The position numbers were made by a program, and so were the translations under genes. From Brachypterus glaber (lineage: Eukaryota; Arthropoda; Insecta; Coleoptera; Kateretidae), in the NCBI GenBank assembly GCA_958510825.1, contig OY294050.1, forward strand, positions 5,247,340 through 5,311,339: 64,000 nucleotides of DNA. The letters run 5' to 3'. The notes beneath the pieces are model-generated. The model was not told where the DNA came from. It worked only from the letters and a program-made list of their open reading frames with translations, and ran no database searches. Below, piece by piece: positions 51,001-60,410 of this stretch. The first letter of the stretch is position 1, and every line of letters begins with the position of its first letter.

Positions 51001-51725
51001 TACAGGCCCTTAAAGATATTTTAGGATCACAGGAAGAAAAATATGTTTTTTTCGTAGACTCAAAACCCGCCCTATTTAGAATATGTAACCCAGTCAACAA
51101 CTGCAAAACGGACGCAATTACTCTGGAGGCAAAAAACTTACTTCATCAACTGGAAGGACACGGTAAAATCATAAAATTCTGCTGGATACCTAGCCACACC
51201 GGAATAGAAGGCAACGAAAAGGCAGACCAACTAGCTGCTCTTGGGATGGCATTGAGAAGGGAAATAACACCTAAAGTAAACTGGACAGAATTTGTTGGCG
51301 AAAACAAGAGAATAGAAATGGAAAAGTGGAAAGAAAAGTGGAAACAGAATATTCAGACAGCAGGCAGATTTTTTGCTACACATTCGAACACCCTAAAGAT
51401 AAAACCATGGTACTGGAATTTGAACTTAAGCAGGAGACACGTTACAACAATATGCAGACTGAGAAGCGGGCACTGCCTAACCAAATCACATCTTCATTTT
51501 ATAAAACGAGCAGATTCCCCACTATGCTCATGCGGCGAGATAGAAGACATCAAACACATAATCTTAGAATGCCCCAACCACTCAGAAGAACGCAAATGCA
51601 TGATCAACTGCTTAATTACAAACACAGACCTTCCGTTCAACCTGCAAACAATCCTTAGTAATCCCAACAACTCAATAGTAAAATCCATCGTAGACTTCTT
51701 AGAGAAGATCCATAAAAAATTGTAG
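48051..51725 (+). CDS. LINE ORF2 (endonuclease, reverse transcriptase, RNase H)
   Basis: 1224-residue polyprotein. The N-terminal APE-type endonuclease has ILHWNIRSVNRN, ALNETFLK, VIGDLNGQDPLWGS-like (residues ~130-145) and SDHYPIII near 218. Reverse transcriptase spans about residues 420-750, with SAPGPDGITYNILK, LPKPGKDLKTLGGYRPISL, QFGFRKGRG, LVTLDIESAYENV, GLAQGSILSPILFNIYL and the catalytic YADD at about 646. The RNase H domain is near 935-1085: IYTDAS, CTAETFAI, FFVDSKPA and GNEKADQLA, all four acidic residues kept. A C-terminal CSCGEIEDIKHIILECP zinc-like motif closes the protein. No stop or frameshift interrupts it. Confidence 0.95.
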   Translation: MQEIKILHWNIRSVNRNRDSLIHLIEEHLPDIIALNETFLKFEYNFKIPGFTVYREDRADGKGGVALLVRKGIRYNSIDISTQDAPERFQAIGIKLNKLTVFCVYNPPDLRLPKDVINTFIEDSEGEIIIIGDLNGQDPLWGSSFHNINGKIVTEIITENQLILLNNDGPTRITPPPLISCPDVAISTPNSAISATFKIIPDAALSDHYPIIINMANADQSPPRELYKKRFNNLCLKKTDWICFKERLDLELKSEDPTFQDFTDALIKAIENTAPPKKTNPNKKRQKPWWSDKCKEAVIKRKNAYKKLKEYSSMENFMEAKATAAQTKKILNSEKREGFRNYCTSLNCFSSLKEVWKKVKAFSTSREPPPPARPLESIAEKLLSHLCPPSAPNNIKNVHFNQQKSKPFSMEELEYALLGKKDSAPGPDGITYNILKNLSIKGKKALINIFNKILSGETSIPQSFREHLIIPLPKPGKDLKTLGGYRPISLASCILKTMETLIKNRLEFKIEKEQRLYNLQFGFRKGRGVQDALSYIISKVHSDLSDKKKTLLVTLDIESAYENVNLDMLVEYLAEFNIPKDMALFIYNIFNERNILVQEDASNLVGPKIARKGLAQGSILSPILFNIYLHSLQLEALMGCKIIQYADDIAIIVSGKDPQALIDAMNLTLNRIKLWLGSHGLGLSTNKCTAILFRKTRRMPPLGDIRIGHMTIPLQRSISYLGTTLDHKLNWGEHIDKCCTKAKKAINLIKALCGKYWGSDPQTLLLLYKSLVRPHLENSSIFYFRVPQDKLNQLEKTQNQALRICLRLLNSTPIGVLLAESGETPLIYRRNILAANFVGKHLSIQNNPIMSNLLNLYASYNGNQNPYWRSRAPPPILSAMDSYLNIQNHITKFDTFPIFYEPLEALIKSRKIHISPFTKNCNNNIPFKEYRNEKWKDFKAIYTDASRSQEGVAIGVYIPFKNVEFSQKIKNFTSICTAETFAILQALKDILGSQEEKYVFFVDSKPALFRICNPVNNCKTDAITLEAKNLLHQLEGHGKIIKFCWIPSHTGIEGNEKADQLAALGMALRREITPKVNWTEFVGENKRIEMEKWKEKWKQNIQTAGRFFATHSNTLKIKPWYWNLNLSRRHVTTICRLRSGHCLTKSHLHFIKRADSPLCSCGEIEDIKHIILECPNHSEERKCMINCLITNTDLPFNLQTILSNPNNSIVKSIVDFLEKIHKKL

Positions 51726-51999
51726 GCCCTATCTAGTAGATCTCTGCTAATAATCCAATTTCTGCCCTTAATTTCTGTAGACTTACCGCTTTAGGCTTCA
51801 ACCCTATTTCAAAATCCCTTTTCTAAAACAAAAACAAAAAAAAAAAAAAAAAAAACAAAAAACAAAAAAAAAAAAAAAAAACGCATTTTAGAGCTCAAAT
51901 AATAAAGTAGTTATAGAAGAAATCCCCTGAATTAGTTCAAAAGTGGCGTAAACGTACTACAACGCCAATAATTATAGGAAGAAGAAGAAGAAGAAGAAG

Positions 52000-52011
52000 A
52001 AGTAAAATAAA
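52000..52011 (+). repeat. LINE target-site duplication, right copy
   Basis: AAGTAAAATAAA immediately after the (GAA)n tail; matches 45730-45741. Confidence 0.85.
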
Positions 52012-52789
52012 AAAGCTAGCAATAATTATAAATATAAAGCAAAATAACAATTATGTTTAACTAATTACAGTACTATGGAATGAATAAACGAATGTTTGAT
52101 TGGATTGATAGCTGATAAGACCAAAAAGTTAGAAGAAACAAGGGTCATAAATTTTTCTATTAAAAGTAAGTACACCTGAATTTGTTTAAATACATTAATA
52201 AATATCGCTTAATATTGTTTTATTATTTACTACTAGAATGCCCTTGACAATTTTAATTTATGTCATGAAATTTGTTCTTATTGGAAGGTCACAATTTAGT
52301 ATTTGTTTTTTGTTAGTACGAGTATTTTTAAATAAAATCATTACTATATATGCCAAACAGGCCCTATTTGGTTTCAACATGAACATTGACATAAAAAATA
52401 TTTCTCCCGCCAGCCTCTAGCAAGTGTATAAGAGAATTGACATACAATACCAAAATGCCCCACTTTTATTTAGTTTTTAGTTTTGTTTGTTCAGTACGGG
52501 GTTCATAGCCCCCAACACCTGGTCTCTATTGACCTTTGTTAACCACACAGACCTCCTTATATCATCCCTGTTTTTTTTGTCAACAGCAGTATTTTTTATT
52601 ATTTTAGGCCCCGCTAAGCCCCCCTAGATATGCGCATAATTTCTTTAAAAAAAATTATTCTCACCCTGAAATAATAACTATTTGTTAGTAACAAAGTCAT
52701 ACATGTCCAATTATTTAAACACCTCTTGTTTTTTTAGGAAAAGTTGGAGATAAGACAAGATGGATAAAGGAAGATACAATTCAACTTAA
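52012..52789. other. gene-free stretch between LINE and hAT-related repeats
   Basis: AT-rich DNA with no clear gene. 52500-52630 is richer in C (gggttcatagcccccaacac; ttaggccccgctaagccccc). No element ends identified. Confidence 0.4.
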
Positions 52790-53170
52790 TGGGATCCCTG
52801 GAGAGCCCCCCCGGCCTTGGTTTGAGCCCACCTGGTATTTTTTGGGGCCCCAATTTTCTTTTGCAGGGGCGCCAAGTTTGGTAAAAACCGTCAAGGACAA
52901 AGCCTTTTTCCTTGAAGGTAATTTTTGGGGCGCCATTTTTTTTGCAGGGGGCGCCAAGTTCGGTAGATACCGTCAGGGGTAACTTTTTTTTCGTAAAGGT
53001 AATTTTTGGGGCAGCATTTTTTTTTGCAGGGGCTCCAAGTTTGGCAGAAACCGCTAGGGACAAAGCTTTTTTAATTTTTGGGGCGACAATTTTTTTTCGC
53101 TGATCCCCTGGTATTTTTTTGGAGCGCCAATTTTGTTTTACAGGGGCGCCAAGTTACGGACCTGTCCCAG
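52790..53170. repeat. ~75-bp tandem repeats related to the hAT-like element
   Basis: Four to five copies of a unit containing gcaggggcgccaagtttggt, accgtcaaggacaaagcctt and aatttttggggcgcc. The complementary phrases (ggcgcccctaccaaaac; ctttgtccctgagcgttt) form the interior repeats of the element at 53452-54179, so this is a related fragment in the opposite orientation. Confidence 0.65.
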
Positions 53171-53223
53171 GATATCAGCTGAATTATTTTCATAATATTT
53201 TTTACTACTAAGAACTACTTCTT

Positions 53224-53399
53224 TAGGGGCTATTCAACAATTAGGTCACCATGGGGTCAGAGGTCAAGTTACAAAACAAAAAGTGGGGTGGGGGGGTTTG
53301 ATGTATTAGTAGCGATATTTTTTCGGGGGGTAGAAGCCAAATTGACACGGGGTCAAAAGTTGTCTAAATTGTGGGGACGTAATTTTTGAATAGCCCCTA
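53224..53399. mobile_element. MITE with TAGGGGCTATTCAA ends
   Basis: Inverted ends taggggctattcaacaatta / taatttttgaatagccccta, G-rich interior (gtggggtgggggggtttg). Resembles a common arthropod palindromic MITE type. Confidence 0.75.
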
Positions 53400-53451
53400 A
53401 AAATGTTAGAGTAAACATTATGTTTATAATTATTAAGTACCTATTTGATAA

Positions 53452-54179
53452 TAGGCGCGTAGATGGGATTTTTTCTTGGGGGGGGGGGGTAGTCAGCCTC
53501 CAGTGTCGGACTGGGAAGCCCAAGGCTAGTGAGATTTCTAGCCTATGGGGCCCAGCTATTAAAAATGTATTTTTTTTTCCTTTCTAAAATAAAATTTTTC
53601 ATTCAAAATTTGACGCCCGTACCAAAACAAAAAAAAACACCCTCAGAAAAAAGCTTTGTCCCTGAGCGTTTCTACAAAATTTGACGCCCCTACCAAAACA
53701 AAAAAAGCACTCCGAAAAAAAATCTTTGTCCCTGAGCGTTTCTACAAAATTTGACGCCCACCTTTGGAAACGTGCAAGTATTACGTAACGCAAATTTTAA
53801 TCATTTTGGACCCCCCCCGTAACGCTATTTTCCTATACCATTAAAATGGGCGTAACACTTCAAAATGACCCCACCCCCCCTATTTACGTAATACTTGAAC
53901 GTTCCCTTAGCGCCCCTACCAAAACAAAACAAAAACACCCTCCAAAAGAAAAAAGCGTTTCTACAAAAGTTGGCGCCCCTACCAAAACAAAAACAACACC
54001 CCTCGACCTCCGAAAAAAAAGGCTTTGTCCCTGGGCGTTTTTACAAAATTTGGCGACCCAAGCAAAAAACACCCATTATTTTAATTTTTCAATTTTTTAT
54101 TTAAAATAACAAAAAAATATATAACAAAGACTCTTGGGGGGTAAATACCCCCTCTAACCCCCCCATATCTACGCACCTG
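53452..54179. mobile_element. non-autonomous hAT-like element, second copy, with 8-bp TSD
   Basis: Ends TAGGCGCGTAGATGGG and the complement of CAGGTGCGTAGATATGGGGG; identical 8-mers TTTGATAA flank it at 53444-53451 and 54180-54187. The interior carries repeats of gcccctaccaaaacaaaa and tttgtccctgagcgtttcta, and the 140-bp MITE copy 3. Same family as 36227-37271 by its ends and G-run, but with a different interior. Confidence 0.9.
53765..53906. mobile_element. 140-bp palindromic MITE, copy 3 of 4
   Basis: Starts tggaaacgtgcaagtattac (slightly diverged) and ends gtaatacttgaacgttccc. Nested inside the hAT-like element, between two of its internal repeats. Confidence 0.85.
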
Positions 54180-54187
54180 TTTGATAA

Positions 54188-54627
54188 AATATTTTTCTTT
54201 ATACTTATATATTTTTTTTTAGGTATTTACATAGAGTTTGTATTATAGTTATATTACAATTTTGTTAAAAAGAATACCTTATTAATTTCTTGTTTTTTTT
54301 TATTACCCACACAACCATTATATTGATTTAGGCGTTCGGCAATTTTGTCGAATGCCTAAATCAAAGTAATGGTCCAAAAAAAAAATAAAAATATTATTTT
54401 TAATTTGAATAAGCCGCCATTATGTGCCAGCTGATGTTTAGTTTTCGCATATCATTCATAGGGCGGCGACACATACCATTCGTGGTATTATGTGTTGCCT
54501 AACTTTAACATGGGGCTTGGGCTTCTGGTGGGTGTTCTGTGCTGCACATGCCATTTCTGATCTTTAACATAACCTAAAAATAGTAAAGTTAGTGTGCATG
54601 CGAGTTTTTTTGTAGTGTTTTTTGATT
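54188..54627. promoter_or_regulatory. upstream region of the TFIIIA gene
   Basis: Contains a 54330-54370 hairpin (gatttaggcgttcggcaatt / aatgcctaaatcaaagt) and GC-richer DNA near the start codon (gggcggcgacacataccatt). Presumed promoter and 5' UTR; no named motif. Confidence 0.4.
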
Positions 54628-57600
54628 ATGACTTTTTCATCGGATTCATCAGATTTTTCCGAATCTTGCGACGGCATTAAACCTAAACCTTACAGGTGTA
54701 AATTGCCATTTTGCAAGGCTTCATATGGAAAACCTTGGAAATTGGAAGTTCACATGAGGAAGCATACAGGAGAGGTATTAAAAATAGTATACTATGGCTA
54801 GTTTACACCATGGGTACTATATTTAAGTCCAGGTACTTTTTATCTACCCATCTATGTTTACAAAATGCTATAGAGATAGATAAAAAGTACCTGAATTTAA
54901 AATATAGTACCCATGGTGAAAACTAAGCCTATTAATATTATTGTTATTTATTATTATACTATAATATGCAACAATGTGTTAAACCACATTCTAGAAGGCC
55001 ATCTCTTTTTTACATTCTTGATAAAAAAAATATTATTACCAACATTTTGACCTCCCTGAGTGAAAATCTGCTATAATATTATTGCAGATTTTCACACAGG
55101 GAGGATATCTGGATATCTGTTAGATAGTTTTTGGTTATTTTTAATTTTTTTTATTTCTTAGAGACCATTTAAGTGTGATGTAAAAGGCTGCCAGAAAACG
55201 TACACAAATTCAGCTCATTTGAAGAGACACAAACAGACAAGCCATGAGAAAAATGAAGAATTGAAATGTGACTTTAAGGACTGCACAAAAGTCTTTCAAA
55301 ATAGATACAGTTTGAGAAAACATCTGAAGGTCCACAGCAGAGATTTTCCTTATAATTGTTTGGAATGCATGAAAGGGTTTCAAAAAAAGAAGCAGCTTCA
55401 GCAGCACAGTGCTATGCATTCTGGTGAACCTGCTTTTAAGTAAGTCATTTAGGGATGGAAAACTCGTAACCAGTTTTTTGATCATAACCAGGTATTACGA
55501 AAAAAAAAACGGTTTTTTTTTGACTGGTTGCAAGTATTAAGAAAACTGGTTTTGGTTATTGTTGAATTTTAACCAGTTTTTGGGAAAGTGGTCAAATCTG
55601 AGGGGTAAAACTCTTTCCAGAGGTAGGTGAGCAGGTCCATAACTAGGGGAGTGCTAGGGATGATTTTGAGCACCCCCTGGTGAAATGAGCTCTAAGCACA
55701 GGGGGTGCTGAAGTCCAGTTGGTAAAATTAAGTGGCAGATATTTTAAAATGTATGTTGGAAAAATTGAGGGGTAAAGGGAAACTGTTCAGTAAATTGTTT
55801 ACTTGGGAAAATTGGAAAGGTTGGAAATTTTTCAGAGGTGAGGACCTTTCTTTTTAGTCATCAAAATTTTTTGGTTGGGGGTAGTAAAGTTTTTTTTGAG
55901 TTGGGAATTTTTTTGAATTGGGAAATTTCTCAATTTTTAAAGTTTTTGTTGGGAAATATTTGCTCTGCCCCCCCCCCCCAAATGCTTTGAAGCACCACTA
56001 AAAGTATTATGAAAATTTTCTGTCAGTGCTCAGCACCCCCTGGATTCTTTCCAGTTATGGGCTTATAGGTGAGGACCTTTTTTTTAGTTATGGGGTAGGA
56101 GACCAAAATTTCCCAACTAATAAAACTAATTTTTTCAACTACATGTTTAGAAAAAGTCACTTCTGTAAAAAGCTTTATATCTATCTGGCAAAAAATTTTG
56201 TTGACAAAAAAAAGGTTCTCACCTCCGAAAAAAAGCTTTACTCCTGGTGAAAAATTTTGATGACTAAAAAAAAAAACAAGGTACTCACCTCTACAAAAAA
56301 GCTTAACCCCTGGTGAAAAAATTTTACTAAAAAAAAAGTCCTCACCTCTGAAAAAATAGCTTGGAAAATGACAAGGGCAGCCTCAATGAGTTGTCTGTGT
56401 TGGGTTGAGACCCACATATTCATATGTATTTTGGGATGCTGAACACGAATCTGTCATAAAAAGGGCAACTCATGGGCTCATTTTTTGGCTACACTGAAAA
56501 AACTGTCTAAAGTGGTGAAAATCTCATCTGCAATTTCAGTGTACCAAAAAAAAAATGAGCCCATGAAGTTCCTTTTTTAAAACAGATTCGTGTTCAGCAT
56601 CCCAAAATACATAAGAATAAGTGGGTCTCAACCCCAGGACAGACTATATTTTTTTTTGTGACCTATGTTATTATTATTTTTAGATGTGATCTGTGTGATG
56701 CAAAATTCTTTTTTATAACTGACTGCACAAAGCACAGAAGAAATCACAAAGAATACAAATGCGAGTGTGGAAAAGTTTTTTACAGATGGAGTCTTATTTG
56801 TGCCCATAAAAGACAGTCATGCCCTGCAAAAGCCAGTACCAGTATGTAAAATCTACAGACTTTAATTATAATTACACTTGAGAGCAAAAAAATCGATCCC
56901 ATTTTTGTCATTTTTTCCATTAAGCTGGAAAGAATCAGTCAAATACATTAAGTAGTTTTCAAAATATTTGAATTTAAAAAATGCTAATTTTTTAGTTGGT
57001 TTCTTTTTTGTGCTCTCAAGTGCATATCTCCAAGTCCTTTTGTTAATAAAAAGGTGTACTTACCTACCATATTGAGGTATATAGGACAAAAAAAAAATCT
57101 TATATGGACCTTTTTAAATTTTTTTAGGTCATCAAAACCGCCGTAACTCAAAAGGGGTGTTTTTAAGGGTTGTTAAGTGAATCTATTGGATCGATTTAAA
57201 AATCTGTAGCCATACACGAACTAGTTTTTTTGCGATTTCTGAAAATCTAAATTTTTCGAGTTGTGTCACTTTTGAAGCAAGGGTGCCATATGCTTTCAGT
57301 CAAATATTTCATTGTGGCAACCGCGCTTGACGATTAAATGTAAATCTACGATCCCAAAGGGACATGGAGTTTTAATTGTACCATACAAATCTATACAATA
57401 TATTAAAAATATTTTACAACTGTTATGTATTTTTTAGCCTATGAATGTATAACATGTGGAAAAGTATTCAAGCAATTGGGAAACTTAAAGCAGCATCAAA
57501 TATCTCACGAAACTCCCACCGAAAAGTTCAAATTCAAGTGTAAATTTGAAAACTGCGAGCGCAGTTTTGAATACAAAAGAAATTTAACATACCATGTTAA

Positions 57601-59914
57601 TGTTTTTCACAATAAACTTAAACAAGAACTTCCGTGTGATGTGGAGGGATGTGATGCAACTCTAAGTTGTATGGTAAGTAAACAAATTTTTAGATATTTT
57701 CTAAATTCTTTTTTGAGAAACTATTTTTTTTTGCTGGTAACACCCTATAAAAAAACTGATGAAAACCAGTTTCAATACACATATTAAAACTAATGAAATC
57801 TTATGAATTTTCTGGAATACCAAATTTTTTCATCGGAAATTCCTTATAGGGCAGTTTTTAATCAGATTTTACTATTTTAGAAAAACTTAAAACTTCATAA
57901 AATCAAAATTCATCTGAATCCCACTCAGCCCAAAACTGAAAGAAAGGAGCGCAAAGACAAAAACAAACCAGTAAAATCTATGGCAGCACACTTATCTGGA
58001 CTCAAAGTGCCAGTTAAAAAGAATAAGTTCATAATAAAAACGACAAACGAAATTTTAAATGAAAAATCCATGAAAATTAGATTAAAAAATCTGAAAGATC
58101 TGAAAAACTTTGAAGATGAGACACTTATTTCTATTGAAAATAGCAGGGACAATGAAAATGAACCGTCTTGCGATGAAAATGAACCATCTGGTGATGAAAA
58201 TATGGATTGTGATGAAGTTGTTGAAGTTTCTGGTGATGAAAAAGTTTTTGGTGAGGAACATGGAGTTAATCATAATAAAAATGAAGCTCCTTGTGATGAA
58301 AATAAAGCACATGATGAAAATGAAAATTTCAGTGAAGAAAATGTGGAAAAGGTAATTACTGTAAATCATTTTGAAAATTGTAACAATCCTAAAATCGTTA
58401 TACAATCAAATTTAATAATACAACCAAAATCTATTAATACAAATAAAACATTTACTGATGAAAATAAAGCGAACATTAATGAAAATGAATCAAATGTGGC
58501 ATTTGAAATCGATCAAACCGTAAAGCCTGATGATAAAAATCAATTACCCAGTGATGAAATAAAAATGGAACAAGTTTATGATGAAGGTCAAACATCAGGT
58601 GATGAAAATGAGTATTTTACTGATGAAAATGAGGTAGAAATGAAATTTCAAACAGACAATGAATTGAGTGAAGAATTTCATTTACTCAGTGATAAAAATA
58701 AAGCACTAAGTGATGAAAATAATTTAGAAAAAAACGAAAATATAATTATTGAAAATTATTTAGAAAATATGGATAAACCGACTATCATAAAACAAAAATT
58801 AGAAAACCAAACTTCGAAACTAAATAAATTTCATGAATTTCAAGTTTTTGATTATAAAGATAGAGCATTTGAAGCTTCCAGTGATGAAGATGAAGGCCCT
58901 GGCGAAAAAAATAAAAATTATGGTGCCGAAAATAAAACTGGTGATGAAAATAAAACTAAATTTGAGAAAGATGAAAAAATTAAAAGCTACAGTGAGGACG
59001 AACATAAAATGTCCTGTGATGAATATGAGGTAAAATCAGAAAGCTGTAATGATGATAAAAAACTTCCTAGTGATAAAAATAAAACTTTAGATGATGAAAA
59101 TCAAACTTCAGCTGATGAAAATAAAACTTCTTGCGATGAAAATAAGGTAAATTCAGAAAGTGAAAGCTGTGATGATGATGAAGAACTTCCTGGTGATGAA
59201 AATAAAACCTCAGCTGATGAAAATAAAACTTCAGCTGATGAAAATAAAACTTCTTGTGATGAAAATGAGGCAAAATCAGATAGTGAAGGATGTAATAATG
59301 ATGAAGAACTTCCTGATGATGAAAATAAAACTTCTTGTGATGAAAATGAGGCAACATCAGAGGGTGAAGGATGTAATGATGATGAAGAACTTCCTAATGA
59401 TGAAAATAAAACTTCAGCTGATGAAAATAAAACTTCTTGTGATGAAAATGAGGCAAAATCGGATAGTGAAGGATGTAATGATGATGAAGAACTTCCTAAT
59501 GATGAAAATAAAACTTCTTGTGATGAAAATGAGGTAATATCAGATAGTGAAAGCTGTAGTGAAAATAAAGTTTCTTTTAACAAAAATAGAAATGGTGCCG
59601 AACTTAAAGTTAGCAAAAGTGAAGAACCTAACCAAACTTCAAATATTTCTACACTTCAAACTAAACATTCAAATATGCGTACCATTCAATTCCAGCATTT
59701 AACTTCAAAAATGTACTTACTTCAAAATTCAACTTCAAATACGGATTTACTTCAGACTGAAACTTCAGATATGTGTATACTCGAAACTGAGGGTTTTAAT
59801 GGGAATAGTCTCGAAAACGGAATGGTACTTAAACCAGTACAGCTAATACCAGTAAAGGTAGTACCTTTAAAAGTGGTTCCTTTGGAACAATTGACCCAAA
59901 ATAGGACCAGTTGA
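54628..59914 (+). CDS. GTF3A: Transcription factor IIIA, nine C2H2 zinc fingers, long acidic tail
   Basis: TFIIIA binds the 5S rRNA gene and 5S rRNA to start RNA polymerase III transcription and store 5S RNA. Five exons join in frame: 54628-54774, 55162-55439, 56684-56841, 57438-57673 and 57881-59914, about 950 residues. Nine fingers span residues ~22-285, from YRCKLPFCKASYGKPWKLEV through LPCDVEGCDATLSCMKNLKL. Finger 6 is unusual (CECGKVF...HKRQSC, CxC and a last Cys in place of His). After the fingers, KSMAAHLSGLKVPVKK matches the conserved TFIIIA segment 'SLASHLSG..PPK'. The rest, about residues 330-900, is Asp/Glu/Asn/Lys-rich, with repeats of DENKTSADENKTSCDENEAK at ~660-835; typical TFIIIA is under 400 residues. 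A short hydrophobic VQLIPVKVVPLKVVPLEQL end is present. Confidence 0.85.
54793..55110. repeat. two hairpins in TFIIIA intron 1
   Basis: 54793-54931: inverted arms taccatgggtactatattta-like / taaaatatagtacccatggt and caggtactttttatcta / tagataaaaagtacctg. 55048-55109: cctccctgagtgaaaatctg / cagattttcacacagggagg around a 15-bp loop. Both look like small palindromic MITEs. Confidence 0.7.
55440..56390. repeat. old inverted repeat in TFIIIA intron 2
   Basis: Repeated phrases gtgaggaccttt...tttttagt appear at about 55835 and 56068, with complementary gtactcacctct / gtcctcacctct at 56278 and 56336. Pieces with gcaccccctgg occur near 55670 and 56035. A degraded foldback; no coding sequence. Confidence 0.55.
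56391..56644. mobile_element. palindromic MITE (family of 28062), copy 3, in TFIIIA intron 2
   Basis: gtctgtgttgggttgagacc ... gggtctcaaccccaggacag, with aacacgaatctgtcataaaa and aaaacagattcgtgttcagc inside. It ends about 40 bp before the acceptor of exon 56684-56841. Confidence 0.85.
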
Positions 59915-59921
59915 TATCCAT

Positions 59922-60049
59922 TAGGGCCACTTGCACCAATGTTGGTTAAAGTTTAAACTTGGATTAAATTGACAATCAACCAATTGAAACGCAGCATTTT
60001 AACTCAGTTTAGTCTAGATAATTCCCGTTTTAACGCTGGTGCAAGTGGA
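59922..60049. mobile_element. MITE of the GGGCCACTTGCACCAA family, third copy
   Basis: Starts tagggccacttgcaccaatg and ends cgctggtgcaagtgg; interior tggttaaagtttaaacttgg and cgcagcattttaactcagtt, matching 20149-20392. It begins about 8 bp after the TFIIIA stop codon, so it forms part of the 3' UTR. Confidence 0.85.
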
Positions 60050-60088
60050 TGTTAGACAGCTATAGCTATTCATTATAATGGATATGTC

Positions 60089-60356
60089 TACAGGGTGTCC
60101 CAGAACTCGCGTCCATCCTTGATTTCAACCTTTGTCAAAAACGAAAGAAAAATATATTTTTAACCATTTGCAATTTTGGTGGATGCGCCGCATTGCTTCT
60201 TGATTTGTGCAGTGAAAAAAAACCTTAAAATAAACCCTGGGCTATAACTCCCTTAGGAGCGATTTGCGGGTCTACATTTATATAAACTTTTCTGAATATT
60301 TTTTGATGTAGTATGTGTACCTTTAAGGATGGAGGTGAGTTTTGGGACATCCCATA
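60089..60356. mobile_element. foldback element with TACAGGGTGTCC ends
   Basis: Left tacagggtgtcccagaactc, right complement (gttttgggacatcccatata). Interior matches 32452-33112: ctcccttaggagcgatttgc, cctttaaggatggagg. Confidence 0.8.
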
Positions 60357-60404
60357 TATCAGATACCTAGATAGGAGTTATGTTTATAAATTTTAATTGT
60401 TGTT

Positions 60405-60410
60405 AATAAA
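60405..60410 (+). terminator. candidate TFIIIA polyadenylation signal (AATAAA)
   Basis: AATAAA about 490 bp after the TFIIIA stop, downstream of two transposon insertions; an earlier non-canonical site is equally possible. Confidence 0.35.

Larger units (their letters stand above)
45742..51999 (+). mobile_element. full-length I-clade-like LINE (non-LTR retrotransposon)
   Basis: 6258 bp bounded by 12-bp direct repeats. Order: 256-bp 5' UTR beginning GGAGTTTCGCGCCGGTCGTG, ORF1 (45998-47842), a 208-bp T-rich spacer, ORF2 (48051-51725), a 3' UTR with an A/C-rich run at 51828-51882, and a (GAA)n tail at 51978-51999. RNase H in ORF2, three zinc knuckles in ORF1 and a short-repeat tail instead of plain poly(A) argue for the I clade rather than Jockey. 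Both frames are open, so it is young and possibly active. Confidence 0.93.

Noticed and set aside
59067..59616. 96- and 171-codon antisense frames rich in His/Ser opposite the TFIIIA tail
   Set aside because: Mirror images of the in-frame DENKTS repeats on the other strand.
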